From Phallusia mammillata (taxonomy: Eukaryota > Chordata > Ascidiacea > Phlebobranchia > Ascidiidae), in the NCBI GenBank assembly GCA_003260075.1, contig QLIY01000257.1, positions 1 to 64,000 of the forward strand: a DNA stretch of 64,000 nucleotides. Reading direction: 5' to 3'. The notes under the pieces were generated by a model that saw nothing but the letters and a program-made list of their open reading frames with translations, made no database searches and was not told where the DNA came from. Every line of letters begins with the position of its first letter. The first letter of the stretch is position 1. Positions 1 through 21,569 of the stretch are shown piece after piece. Both the position numbers and the translations under genes were made by a program.

Positions 1-725
1 CATCTTCACACCATATCTGTGCTCCTATTTTTGTAACTAGTATGTCTTGAAACAGGAAGATGTGATTCATTGCACACCAGACAATATTTAGGCAACTTAA
101 CTCGACCAAAAGGGGTAAAACCAAGCTAAACAGATGATTTAATCACATGACCATATCTATCAACTAAAAGTTTCATACAAATTCAACAAACATTCATCTC
201 AAAAAGGTATGAGTCTGATATTGTTTCAAAAATGTGTTGTGCAGAAATTTTGCACGAATTGTCATTGACTTTTCTTCCAATTGGTCAAATTAAACAAGTA
301 AAGTTAGTTATTTTATATTTGAATTTTGAACCCAAGCCTTGGGTGAAAATTAAGAAAGCTTGTGGGTTTGATGGTACATTTCGCAGTGAAATGTTTGTTC
401 CAACACAATGGTAAATTGATCCAGTGATGTGTGAAAGAGAATATGGCCTACTTATGCCATGTACAACATTCAAAATTTTACATTGTGAAGTTTATTTAAC
501 ACATTAAAAAGCATGAGACAAGAGTCGAAAACCTGAAGCTGTCACTTAAACTTGTTCCTAAATCAGTTGCATCCAAAACTTGGTACCTACCACATTGCGT
601 AACTCTACTGTGTTGTAATATTGTTTTTACATTTGAAAGAAAAACGAGATGTGGTGTTGAGTTATAACATGCAGTATTTGTCACAAACCTGGTAAGACTT
701 AACATGACATTATCTTATTGCCACC
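1..725. repeat. Allelic overlap, copy A (downstream of SNRPA1)
   Basis: This stretch recurs at 953-1688 with only scattered substitutions and small indels; the offset is 952 bp at the left and 964 bp further in. It ends at a run of exactly ten G (726-735). Bases 736-952 would match sequence left of the window, so the pattern fits two overlapping contigs that were not merged. No gene is seen in it; the short open frames of about 60-70 codons on both strands are duplicated with it and show no family resemblance. Confidence 0.8.
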
Positions 726-952
726 GGGGGGGGGGAGGGTGCTAGTGGGGTAAATACTGGGGTTTTAAGTCAAACGAAGCAGGGGACCCATCTACATGAC
801 CATATCTACCATCTGTGAAAGTTTCATCCAAATCCATCAAACATTTGATGCTGAAAGTGCATGGAAATCAAAATGCGTCCCCTTCAGGGAAGGGTCAAGC
901 GGCGCGCTATCACTACAAGGTTCAGAACCACTGATCTTAAAGAATAGCGCAG

Positions 953-1688
953 CATCTTCACACCATATCTGTGCTCCTATTTTGGTAACTAGTATGTCTT
1001 GAAAGAGGAATACATGATTCATTGCACACCAGACAATATTTAGGCAACTTAACTTGACCAAAAGGGGTAACCAATTGGGCTACCAAGCTAAACAGATGAT
1101 TTAATCACATGACCAATTGACCATCAACTAAAAGTTTCATACATATTCATAAAACATTCATCTCAAAAAGGTATAAGTCTGATATTGTTTCAAAAATGTG
1201 CTGTGCAAAATTTTTGCAAGAATTGTCATTGACTTTTCTTCCAATTGGTCAAATTAAACAAGTAAAGTTAGTTATTTTATATTTGAATTTTGAACCCAAG
1301 CCTTGGGTGAAAATTAAGAAAGCTTGTGGGTTTGATGGTACATTTCGCAGTGAAATGTTTGTTCCAACACAATGGTAAATTGATCCAGTGATGTGTGAAA
1401 GAGAATATGGCCTACTTATGCCATGTACAACATTCAAAATTTTACATTGTGAAGTTTATTTAACACATTAAAAAACATGAGACAAGAGTCGAAAACCTGA
1501 AGCTGTCACTTAAACTTGTTCCTAAATCAGTTGCATCCAAAACTTGGTACCTACCACATTGCGTAACTCTACTGTGTTGTAATACTGTTTTTACATTTGA
1601 AAGAAAAACGAGATTTGGTGTTGAGTTATAACATGCAGTACTTGTCACAAACCTGGTAAGACTTAACATGACATTATCTTATTGCCAC
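953..1688. repeat. Allelic overlap, copy B (downstream of SNRPA1)
   Basis: Second copy of 1-725. Unlike copy A, which stops in a G run, it continues without interruption into the SNRPA1 gene at about 1690, so this is the copy properly joined to the gene. It probably carries the SNRPA1 3' untranslated region. Confidence 0.75.
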
Positions 1689-3734
1689 CCTTTAATAAAC
1701 AGACACATTTAAATAAGCAAACCTTCGAGGGCATTGTTGCAAGTGGAAAATTTTGTTGTTTGAATGATAGCTTTAATAAGCATGCATATTACCTGCAGGA
1801 GGTGCCTTGTTGGGGATCTGTCCAGCCTGCAGGAGTTGTTTTAGCCTTTCCACTTCATCAAGAGATTTTGCATTAAGAATTGCTTCCTAAAAATGAACAC
1901 ATTTTATATGATATGCAGTTCATTGTAAAAACCAGTTTATGTAAGCACAATTATGAACCTTTATTGCATCTCTATCTGCCTTTGATGGTCCTGGTACTGG
2001 CTCATGGTTCACTCCATTGCTTTTGATTGGTGCCCCAGGAGTAAACCTGTGTATAAATACTTAATAAAACATAGAAAAACACATGCTTATAGGTTATCAA
2101 CATGTTTTTGTAGCATCTGTTCTGTTCAGTTTAACACATAAGACATTCAACTCATTGTGACAACTCACCAATTGAAGCGAGCGTGCATTTTTCAATTTTC
2201 AATGCTTACGTTTTTCGTTTTTTGTGAATTTCGGTCATGAGTTGTTTTCCCTGCTTGGAACCAAAAAGCTTCTTAGCCTCTTGTTTTTCCTAAGGCAGTC
2301 CAGAAAAAGTGCAATTACAAATATTCTTGTTGTCTTGGATATTTGTAATAAACTAGTGGGAAAAGTTTTAGGGATGGACCAAACATATTACTATTTTGCC
2401 AAATAAAAACCTTGTTTAGTATGAAAGGTATAGATATATTCTGCTTGGCCCACCTCTTAAACCACATCATATTGATGTGACCATAAACCAGTGGTTCTCA
2501 AACTTTTTTATTGTTGGGGCCAAATGGTATTTTTTTAAGTGTGTAGGGAGCCGCAAAACAACGAAACCTTGAGAAAATCACTAAAGATTATTACTTTGGC
2601 AGCTAAAATAGCAATGTTTGATGGTTTTCTGAGGTCTGGTGCGAGCCGCAAAATAAGTAGTTGGGAGCCGCATGCGGCCCCGAAAACCGAGTTTGAGAAC
2701 CACTGCCATAAACTATCACTTATTATCTTAAATATTAGTTGCCATCTTAATAAATATAAAAAAATATGACCTAAATTTGCAGATTCTTCTGAAACATGTA
2801 GTTTAATACTGACACAATTAGGCCATAAAACAAACACCTTTGCACATTTACCAAAAATTCCTAAGAATCTAAAGTAGTTGTAAATACCTTCAGACGAACT
2901 TTGCGGAAATCCAGTACTCTGACAGATGGCAACTTGTGAACGACGTACAGGCGATAATGTTGTCGATGTGTAACTGGATTCCGCATTAGACTCAGGTATT
3001 CAAGCTTTTTGAATTCAGAAAGGTGATCGATATCTGAAAGCTCCTGTATCTCACAGTTGGTAAGATACAACTCTTGCAGATTGGGAATGGACTGGTGTAC
3101 ATTTTCATCAATACGACTAAAATTAAAAGGGTAAATTACTTATCTACAAGACATAGTTAATATAAGGAAAATAAAGTCCATGATTTAAACACCTGAAATA
3201 CAGGTAAATATTTTCCCCAGGAGTTTTAAAAAAAAAAAACGATGACCAGCAGTTTGTATTCTAGGATGTAATTTAAGCATCATGGTATTACTGCAGCATG
3301 AACCAAGTTGCTTGTTTAAAAAACTTTAAAATTATAAAAAACGCAACTAATTCAGTATAACTTAAACGTAAAGCTCACCAGATTCTGTTGTTGTTAAAAT
3401 GTAGAGCTTTAATTCTAGGCAACATGGGAAATCCATCCAGTTTTCTGATGTCATTGTCCGAAAAATCAATAGTGTCAAATTGGTCCAGAGTTGCTCCCAT
3501 ATTTTCTATCACAGGAATTTTGTATCCTGTAAAAATAATACACTTCAATCAGAGTTATATATATCACTGATCAACAATTGCCTAGATTACGCAACTATCA
3601 GGCAGGTTGAATGTCTGTTGCTTGTAAGAAGTAGAGTAAGAGTAAATCATACCTCTTAAATGAAGTTCTCGGTCTCTTACAGGATTGATATATTGGATTG
3701 CCTGTTCAATCAGTTCAGGTGTTAATTTCACCAT
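1679..3734 (-). CDS. SNRPA1: U2 small nuclear ribonucleoprotein A' (U2A')
   Basis: U2A' is a leucine-rich-repeat protein of the U2 snRNP; with U2B'' it binds U2 snRNA stem-loop IV during branch-point recognition in the nucleus. Exons read on the minus strand: 3734-3653, 3526-3379, 3116-2888, 2289-2210, 2046-1959, 1886-1793, all with GT-AG borders and compatible phases. The protein starts MVKLTPELIEQAIQY; LRR blocks follow (IDFSDNDIRKLDGFP, then RNPVTHRQHYRLYVVHKLP), then a basic segment EKQEAKKLFGSKQGKQL and a tail helix AKSLDEVERLKQLLQAGQIP, all in human order. A tiny last exon at 1689-1679 (Gly-Trp-Gln-stop) would give 243 residues against about 255 in human; that exon is the weakest part. 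An acceptor AG lies 7 nt upstream of the ATG. The gene is head-to-head with CARM1. Confidence 0.93.
2489..2705. mobile_element. hAT-type MITE in a SNRPA1 intron
   Basis: A 217-bp non-coding element with terminal inverted repeats starting CAGTGGTTCTCAAAC and ending with its reverse complement. It is flanked by a perfect 8-bp target duplication, ccataaac, at 2481-2488 and 2706-2713. Inverted repeats of this sequence and an 8-bp duplication are typical of hAT elements. It lies in the intron between the third and fourth coding exons (2290-2887), and no transposase frame is present. Confidence 0.9.
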
Positions 3735-3741
3735 CTTGAAT

Positions 3742-4926
3742 CTGTTATACACATAAATTGTATGGCATTAAACTTGTTTAGTGTTTATATAAATCAACAA
3801 AATATTATTTTTTATTAATGTGTTGCTGATGTGATGACTGATGTTTAAAAAAGGTATCAGTGAAAAACAGAGTAAAACTCAAGTAGCGCTTTCACAACTA
3901 AAAACATTTTAAATTGATAGTAATATTGACCATTTGCCGTTGTAAAACCTTACCAAACCAACTATAACAAGAAAAATGATTCTAAAAGCTGAATGATAAA
4001 GTAGAAATGCGTATGAAAGGTATTTTATTTGGGGGGGGGGTAAGAAAAATGATTTTAAAAGCTGAATGATAAAGTAGAAATGCGTATGAAAGGTATTTTA
4101 TTTGTGCAGCGCAAAAAATATAAAAAATAATTCATACTTACATTATGAAACGTTTTGTCGAAAATCTAAATACCTAATTTTCCATCGGAAAGATTCCAAA
4201 ACTTTAACCACGGTGAAAGAACAAACAGCAAAGCACACAAAACTGGAAAAAATGCGCAGGGCGCGCGTGTTTTACGATGGCGTTCAGTGGAGCATAACAA
4301 CAAAACCGAAAAAAATAATATTTGGGGAGTGACATCTGTAGAGCTCCAACGCTCTATACAGTGCAAATTTAGGGCACGAATGTATTTTATTTATTTTTTA
4401 TCTACAATGATATGTTACTTTAGTGTTGTTTTGTAAGGTTTTTTAACTTTCTTATTTAACATATTGGTCTAACGTTTGACGCACGTTGCCGATTGTTGTT
4501 CGCCTCTTCGGTGACTCGCTGTTTTTTTCACAAACGCGGAGTCGAAGCACATGCGTTCGCGATTTCAGGCGCAGATTTTACTTAGCGTTGGTTCGCAGTT
4601 TTTGCAGTAGGTGTACAATAATAACATGTGTTACCTTTTCTACGTTGTTCTGCTTTTTTTTACTTTGTTTCTCATTTTTTCGGTAAGGCTGTAAAAATAA
4701 AGATGTTCGTTGAGGGTTTAGGGTTCGGGCAAGAGCATTTGCATTTTGTTTGTTTTAAATTGGAGACCCATGCAAACAAATAATTGTAGTTTGATTAGGT
4801 ATAACCTACAAGTGCATTTTCACATTTCTATAATTTTGTTTTTCTTTGTGAAAGTGACATAAATGCAACACAAACTTTCATACCAATTTCTTCCAGTGTT
4901 CTGTAGTTTTGTAATATTTTTTCTAG
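3742..4926. promoter_or_regulatory. Head-to-head intergenic region between SNRPA1 and CARM1
   Basis: The two start codons diverge about 1.2 kb apart, so the promoters of both genes are expected here. GC-richer patches at about 4250-4290 and 4460-4580 are the likeliest core promoter zones; no clear TATA box is evident. A 62-bp unmerged overlap around a ten-G run (4031-4040) sits inside it. Promoter function is inferred from gene orientation only. Confidence 0.4.
3969..4103. repeat. Short allelic overlap around a ten-G placeholder
   Basis: Bases 3969-4030 recur at 4042-4103 with one visible substitution, separated by exactly ten G at 4031-4040 plus one base. It is the same arrangement as at several other points in the window and is read as two unmerged contig ends. 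Confidence 0.8.
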
Positions 4927-4935
4927 TATTTGATA

Positions 4936-11792
<6,857 letters not shown>

Positions 11793-13379
11793 CCCACCCG
11801 CGTCCTGACGAAAAACGAACAATCTTTGGTGCCACCACGTGACTGCCAATGTGCTGTAAATATATTCGCGGGGGCTACAGTGGTTGGCGACCTAAAATCA
11901 TTTTTGATGCTTTGTGTGCTTTATACTTCTCTCTACTGCCGCCATGCGGCCACTCGTGTTGCGGTTTGACTTTTCTATCTGATCTGAAAAGGCGTTAAGC
12001 CTGTCATTGTCATTCTCTAATCCAAGGTTCTAAAACACTTATGAATTACGGTTTCACGATAAACGCCAAAAGATTTTGCCCCAGCCTGTAGCAATCGGAA
12101 AATTTTATGTTTGATTGATAGCAAAGTAACAGTGTTTCTGAAAGCAAAACAATAAAGTGTAACACTTTTCAACTAACATATCTAATCATGGCAAACATTT
12201 AGACTCGAAAAAAACTGGTTATTTTATTAAAGGGCCTTGAAAAAAGAGCATTCAACCAAAAGATTGCATAATATCCATTTCGATAATTTGAAATATCGTG
12301 CGTAATGAACTTTTTTTCTATCGTTTGGCGCCGAAATGGACTATTTTTACCAAGGTTTTGGTTTATCCCCGTTGTAGCATATACTGCCTTCGTAGCTCGT
12401 GCGAAACCTTTTCACTAACTCTGTATTTTTGACACAACTTATTTGAAAACGCCCGAACCTCGGTTCTGTATCTCGCTTTCATGTACAAACGCTCTTTTCT
12501 TGCATCGTGTCCGAACCCGGTCGCCATGGGATTCGAACCCTGATCTCGTGTTTGTCTTTTCACCATCCAAGTTTCATGACTGCCGCATGTGTGTTACAGA
12601 TTGTCATCGTGTTTGTCGCTACGAGCAGCTAAACCTCCAAACAATACTCAACCATTTTCGGAATACAACAAATGAATTGACTTTGGTGGTTTTAAGCTTA
12701 GCCCATCAGTACTGAAAACGACCCCAAGATTGTCGCAAGAATCTGAATTTCCAAGTTTAAGCCATTAGGTTGCTTGCTTGGACATTAGGTTTAGTCCAGC
12801 AACTATAGCTACTTAACTAAGTAATTTCTAATTAATAAATTTACGGTCACAGAATGTAAAGACAGGACCGAATTTAGCCCAATTTTTCATTACTTCCCCC
12901 GAGCAGAAAAGCTCATCCGCACTACAACGAAAGACAGATTGCCCAGACTTGACGCTTGGACAAATCCAGATTTTGATGAACAATGCAAGTTTCCGCAAAT
13001 AGACGTAAATGCTGATATTTCAGATGTTATCTGGAACAAGTCCATTGTTTGAAGTAAATATTGGACTTAGCGCTTTGTTCTGAAGACTAACAGCACGGTT
13101 CAAGCTAAGCAAATAGCAAATCTTTTGTATGGCGCATTTCTGTCATGAGAAACGTAATTATATGTGGCAATATACGATTAAAATGTGAAAAACCTTTGAA
13201 GAAATGTTACAAGTTCTGATTAAATTCGAGATTTTATGGTCATAAAATGTTTTAGTGACGCCTCCTTGCAAACTGTTTCGAAAAAAAATATTTTAAATTA
13301 TAGCTTATTCGCATGATGGTCCATGTTCAAGTCCAGTGTTTTTTTAAGGTGTTAAGCAAATAAGCAAATATGGCTATTT

Positions 13380-13526
13380 TTTGGTATTTAAATGAAACAC
13401 TTGCGGTCTCTTAAAACTACTTAGCGGTCACCCAAACCAAACCTTAAAAAAANTTTGGTATTTAAATGAAACACTTGCGGTCTCTTAAAACTACTTAGCG
13501 GTCACCCAAACCAAACCTTGAAAAAA
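13380..13526. repeat. Unmerged contig overlap around a single N (13453)
   Basis: The 73 bases before the N at 13453 are repeated almost exactly after it, differing mainly in an A-run at the end. This is a contig join where the overlap was not collapsed. The repeated piece resembles inner hAT element sequence ('gcggtctc...cccaaa') as also seen at 36487. Confidence 0.8.
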
Positions 13527-13710
13527 CCTGTTCAAGTCAATCAAAAATTTAGCACACTGTAAGTGTAATACCTTAAAACAGTAAAACCAAGGTACGGTGA
13601 AACCCTTAACCAAAGGGGTAGAGCAATTTTTGATTTTAGGTTCAGCAAAAATATACTTCGCCTAATACACAAAGTTTGTTTTATTATTTTTCTGCTCATT
13701 CTTTTTCAAG

Positions 13711-15053
13711 AGGCCCCAACCCGCCTCAACATGTGACGACCGTCCGATTAACGCATTCTCTTGTCGTCTCCAGTTTCAAAATGCAGGGTTCCATCCACAC
13801 AAACAGGTATGTTTTAATGCAAAAATTCTAAAAGAAGTCAATACAAGCTACAGGTAGAAGATGTCTTAAAGGAAAAAAATTTGGACTCGAAACGACCTTG
13901 TCTAACAGAGCTAAAATTGAAAAGTTTAGGTTAGATGATGAACGCAGTAACAAGTTAACAAGTTTAAGACAACAACAACTTGCAAAAATCACGACAAACT
14001 AACACGGTCTGTCCACATCATTTAAAATTATGTTATAACTGCAACCTTTCCACTGAGCCAGGATGAGTCTATGTTCAATAGCCCGTGTGGTGGCGCTGTT
14101 GGGCAGACTTTTAAGGTCTTTTGGGCATGACACAGTGTTAAGGTAATGAAAGTTTTCCATGATACTCATACGGCTGTATTAATTTCAGTAATTTACGACA
14201 TCCACGGCGTCAATAGTGCAATGTTTGTCAAAAAATGGCGACGTCCAATAGCATTTGCGACAATTTACGACCGCGTGTAACCTTTGCATCATGTAACATT
14301 CTCCTGCCTATCGATGTAACATATGGTTTTATCTTTTTCAAGCTAATATAGGAAGCGTGTCCTACGGCACTTAGCTACAATGTTTATTAGTTATTATGGG
14401 CATGGAAGCAAATTGAAGGAGCTTTTCCCTTTTAAAGGACGAGGGCAAGTTATGAATTGGGCTTTGTTAAACGATATTATTTGAAGATCCGCGCCCAGAT
14501 AAATGTTACGTCAAGGATATTAATTGTACTTAAGGGCTATTTTAATTATGGTATTGAGAACGCTTCTTTAAAGCCAAACCAAATATTTATACGTTATAAG
14601 ACCAATTGATAGGAACAGGCAATGTGCGTAAATTCCGAAAATTTAAATAGAACTGTATGGCGATGGACTGTTGATATTCGACTACTATACCACACATTTC
14701 TATCATTTGATCACTCGCTTTTTGGCCACGGAACTGGAACGGAATAATAATCGGTTGGGCTGCATTAAAAACATACCATCTTGCTTATACTTATAAAGCC
14801 AGGCATAGCATGCGTGCACAAAAATGACTTGTTTCGCTAGCTCAGGAGATCAGACCAGATAAGCCAAACTTTACAACCATTTAGGTTTTGGTCCAACTAC
14901 TCATTCATGCTAACTTCTGCCTAGTTGCATTGAAACATTTTTTTGCACTGACAATTGCCATTTGTGATGATTTTTCGCTCTTTATTTCAGATGCGACCGG
15001 TCACCATCACTCCCACAGCGTTCGGAAACACAAAAACACGGGTGACGATATAA
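13711..15053 (+). other. Candidate exon pair downstream of CARM1, possible alternative 3' end
   Basis: A strong polypyrimidine-AG at 13710 opens a 96-nt frame (13711-13806) closed by a GTATG donor. A second acceptor at 14990 opens a 63-nt frame to a stop at 15051-15053. Both are in phase 0, and CARM1 exon 12 also ends in phase 0 at 10694, so splicing exon 12 to 13711 keeps the frame. It would replace the last 60 residues with about 52, ending in TKTRVTI. I do not recognise the peptide. It could also be chance frames or part of the KLF 3' untranslated region on the other strand. Confidence 0.3.
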
Positions 15054-15588
15054 AAAGGTGACAACGACACGAGGCGTTAAAAGCGGCAGTGCAAAGCGGT
15101 AAAAAAGAATAAAATATCTCAATATAAAAAAACTCACTAACGATCTCTCGCGCACATAAACACAACATCATGAACACAAACATATCCTGTGCTTTGTGAA
15201 ACTTTGCCACAAACAAATAGAAAACACAAAGTGCGCACACACATCACTCAATACAGCACACAGGGTTCTTGGCACCAGTAAAAAACGAACTTTTTGACAA
15301 ATGAAAAACACCAAATCGGCTGCTGTAATCTTTGTTCCTGCAAAAAAGTGCGAATAAAACACACTTGATTCTGGTCCACATTTAGCAACATGTAGCACCG
15401 CTCTGTAAAGCACCTGTCAAGGCGTTTGATTGTATAAGCTGTGTTTTGGCACTTTTAAAGCGAAATAGGTAAACAAATTTCGTCCTTCAACGTTATGACT
15501 TGTCTCTCGTCCACGTGACTCTTCCTCGTTTTGCTCGACAGCGTCACCGCGCGGTTGTTCTCGATCATCGTTTTTAGATTTCAGGATC

Positions 15589-17573
<1,985 letters not shown>

Positions 17574-18362
17574 TTTGCAGGATCCGTGAGTGAAAATCGG
17601 ATCAGTGCTCAACATTCACTTCAAATTAAGCAACCTGAGTTAGTGCTGTTGATGTGTAGACGACTGCAATGAAACAAAAACATGGTCAGCATGATTTAAT
17701 ACAGGTTACAGTACATAACATCACAAAAACAACGGGATTACAAGCTCGCTGCAAAGATCTTTTTCTCAAACTGTAACGATTCGATCAACACGCCCTGGTG
17801 AACTCCGGCTTTCGAAGTAAAGTCATCAGTTTCCTAGATTTGAAGTGCGTAACGACCCAGCCCAGCGGCGAACACCTTACCATTAAAACACAAACTGTGC
17901 GGATTTATGCGAGAGAAACGCCTCAATTTCGCGGTGCCGAACAGACACGTTTACCGCAAAGGCTCATTTTACATGACGCCCGCCGTGTCGCAACCCGCCC
18001 ATCTGCGCTAAAAAACGCAACGCAAATCCGCGCTAATAATCGACAGCCTTTGGATTTCTCCCTATAATTGCCTGTTCCGATTCGAGTACTTGACTTGCCA
18101 AGGTTTTTTTGCTGGATCTGTCGGCTTTTCGATGTGCTTTTGTGTTTGTCCTCTCTACGTGGCGACCGCATGTGTAGTTTCCCATTCAAGCTTACTCATT
18201 CTACTCAAGTTCAACCTCGACACAACAACCGGCTACGCATCATAATCTGCTTTATTTTAGACCAAACGCCTTCGCTTCAACCCAAATTTCTCTGGCTTAC
18301 TAAATTCGTCTGAATGTTGCATAATACTACATACTTAATTTCTCCCTAAAACTGAACTTTTG

Positions 18363-18586
18363 TTTTTGTAATTCTACACGCGTTGCAAATGCATTCTCGT
18401 AATTTGACTATCGCAGAAGACAAGCGCGGAAGGACGCAACTTCCTAATTGCAACCACGCGAACCGTCTGGGGGGGGGGCTTTTTGTAATTCTTCACGCGT
18501 TGCAAATGCATTTTCGTAATTTGACTATCACGGAAGACAAGCGCGAAAGGACGCAGCTTCCGAATTGCAACCACGCGAACCGTCTT
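18363..18586. repeat. Divergent allelic overlap
   Basis: About 105 bp from 18363 recur from 18481 with seven substitutions, around exactly ten G (18469-18478). The roughly 6-7% difference indicates highly polymorphic haplotypes. Confidence 0.8.
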
Positions 18587-20083
18587 TGGTTACAAATCCC
18601 GGTCCAGTTATTCCGGGCGTAAAGTGAGCTGAAGAGTCGCAATGCAAGCCGGCCGAAACACTTTTGTGCACTGTGCTGCCCTTTTTCCCGCCGCGCCACT
18701 CGCTCAGAGTTTGTGCTGCAGCACGCCGCCGGCCACAGGTGATCAGGCCCTTTTTCGTTGATCGGTAACGTTAGGTCGGCGTGCGTCGCATTAGAAACGT
18801 CGTCAACATTTTTATTTCTTTCGTGAGCGGCGGCGGGCGCGGGTCATGCTATAGTAAACGTCAAAAAACCTTTTTGCCACGCGACCTAATGTATCCTGTT
18901 CTCATCTGCTTTCCAATGCATAAAAATATTATTTATGCGATAAAGTCTCTTAAATATTTCATATAAACCATGCACTGTTAGTGTATTTCATATGTTATAA
19001 TCTTTGGTCGTTACAGTGCATCGATTCTCTAAGGCATATACATCAGTAAGTCCGAAGGAATAAATTGAACCTTATCGCACTGAAAGCTAATTGGTTTCTC
19101 ACCAAGACCATCATTTCATTGTGTCTGATGTTTCAAAGCCTCCCGCCTTTAAATATCCACCGAACGTTAAGGAACTCCCAAACTTCGTGCGTAAATTCAC
19201 TGCGTGAACTTGGATTGCCGCGTCACTGAGTTTACGATTGGAGAAACGTCAAGCGTAACCTACCGGTACCGGTCTACGAGCCACACCCTGTCAGCTTCTC
19301 TGGCTCCGTCGAACAAAAATTGAACCCCATTCACACTTTAGTAAAGAGAATAACCCCCGAACGAATTCCACGTTCCCAATACGCGTAATATCGGCCTAAA
19401 ATAACCGTAGCAGTTTTTCAGCACATCCATCGGCACCGGGGGAATAAGGGGTGTTTATTTGGGGCTCAAAATAATCGACAACGCTTCACTTGGCGCACGT
19501 CATCGATTTGTGAGGCCCGGTCCTTGACCCCTGTTCCATGGACCTTAACTAAGACCCTTCGGAAAATGCTCAACTTATGGTGTGTCAACATGATACTAAA
19601 CCGCATCTCAGAGCCAGCGACTTGAGAAAGTTTAACGAGTTCGTTGCGCGGTTTCAAAAGATACATAAACCCTTGCAGACCGTAAAAAACGAAACGTTTT
19701 TATTAGTCAGCGCGATTACCCTGTTTTAATATCAACCCTAGAAACCGTTACTCGTCGCAAATTGAAGTAGCCCTGACTCTGCGTCAAGACTCTGCACATT
19801 GTTTGCTTAACGTTCCATCGCTATCAGCCCAGAATATCTAACCACTCCAAGCGCATCGCTTTTAAGTTGAGCGCGATTGATATGATAAATTATGGTCAAA
19901 TAGCTAGAGAGCCCTTTCCCCTTATGTATAATGTTCGCGAGAATGTCAACATTGCCGTAGAGGTGCAACCTGTATTGTCGCATAACTCTCTGATACGCGA
20001 AGTTGCTAGCAGCACCGCAATAGGAACTATGAGTAGCCCTGTTATTGCAAGGCTTAATCCTCTCTCTCTCTTGTTTTTGTTTT

Positions 20084-20339
20084 GCAATCCCAAATCTACT
20101 GTAAAGCACATTATAATGTATATGTTTTCAATTTGACCTTGTATTTTCAAATTTTTACCCACATCTAAATAGTGTTGGTAATATTTGGCCTTGTTTCTGA
20201 ACTCCTGGGGGGGGGGGCAATCCCAAATCTACTGTGAAGCACATTATAATGTATATGTTTTCAATTTGACCTTGTATTTTCAAATTTTTACCCACATCTA
20301 AATAGTGTTGGTAATATTTGGCCTTGTTTCTGAACTCCT
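20084..20339. repeat. Allelic overlap
   Basis: Bases 20084-20206 recur at 20217-20339 with one substitution. The G run is 11 long because the second copy begins with a natural G, as copy one shows at 20084; the filler is therefore ten. Confidence 0.85.
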
Positions 20340-21523
20340 TATCTACATTTGCCCCAACTTATATCCCGGTTTTGCTACCCCAAACTAACTCGAAAGAAAA
20401 TTGCAAGTTTTCCACTTTGGCCGGTAATATTTTTGACAACGTATCTATATTGTGTTGACAATTTTGGATGAATGTTTTCAACACTTTAAGACTATGTGTA
20501 ATTGTGTAGACCACCAACGTAAAACGTGGCAGGTCTGAATATTCACACCTCGGGTAGCCACCAGATCAACGGAAAAGTATTTGAAAAAAATACATCGCAT
20601 GCGAGAGCAAACCAAACCGCACGCACTCCCCGGTATTCAATCTTTTCCCAGGGCAGATTGAAAAGTCGTTGCGGGCTGTTTGCTGCCGACAAATATTAGC
20701 CAGGGCCACAAAAACAAACTGTGCGTTGTAAAAAGCGTCTCGTAGCATTCATATTCTTCGAGCCAAGGTATCCCCGAGGAAAAATCTTTCCTAACTACCT
20801 ATTGTATATTGGATTAACCATTGAGATTTCAATTACACTTGAGTTATAAAGCAAAGTTGTTTTGTCATGGTTTCACCTCCGGTTAATTTCTCTTCCTTTT
20901 CTGTATGATGTAACAATGTGTGAGGTCGATTTGAACAATGACCATAGGAACGATTTTAGATATCGTCGGTATATGTTGATATAAATGGGTTTGGCGGTGG
21001 AAGTGGACTTCGGTCGGTTGGAAACTCGCCTTTGATTGGCCGAATTTAGTCACGTGTTCGACAATTTGTGGTAACTTTAAAAATGAACCTTTGCTGAAGG
21101 TTCAACTTTGTTATGTTTCACGTTAAACATAAAGACGCCAATAAAATTCCTTTGTTAAGGTGATTTGTAGATTTTGTGATGACACATACGTTTCATGAGG
21201 TAGGAAATTGTTTTTTCGGCGTAATGGATCAAGTTTGTCAAATTTCTCCCAAACTTACAAAATAGATCAAAAATTTACCCCTTACCTATACAGAAACGTT
21301 TCGAAGTACGTAGGCGATACTATAAACTTCAAAATCACGGCATGACATCAAAATATCCGATTAAGCCAAAATCCTTGCGGATCTTTCAGCTCACAACACC
21401 ATCAGTATCGTGAAACGGACAATTTGACCGCTGACAGGCATCAGAGGAAGTTTAAAACCTCTTGCAAATCCGTAGAAAGGAATCTCTCAGGTCTCTTCAC
21501 GTGCGGTTTGCAACGATCGAACT

Positions 21524-21567
<44 letters not shown>
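21524..21567. other. 44-nt G run, probable gap
   Basis: Isolated G run in intergenic DNA with unrelated flanks and no duplication. It creates false poly-glycine and poly-proline frames on the two strands. Confidence 0.6.

Positions 21568-21569
<2 letters not shown>

Larger units (their letters stand above)
11793..15588. other. Convergent intergenic region, CARM1 to KLF
   Basis: This region lies between the stop codons of two converging genes and should hold both 3' untranslated regions. It contains a single N with an unmerged overlap (13380-13526) and the candidate exon pair listed separately. A tRNA B-box-like match occurs near 12530 on the minus strand, without a convincing tRNA around it. 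No other gene is supported. Confidence 0.6.

Noticed and set aside
232-1378. Repeated 60-codon frame at 232 and 1196
   Set aside because: The frame repeats only because the surrounding DNA is an unmerged allelic overlap; no evidence of coding.
12510-12600. Possible tRNA or tRNA-derived SINE on the minus strand (GGGTTCGAATCCC near 12530)
   Set aside because: The B-box match is good, but I could not form an acceptor stem or anticodon arm, and no A box lies at the right distance.
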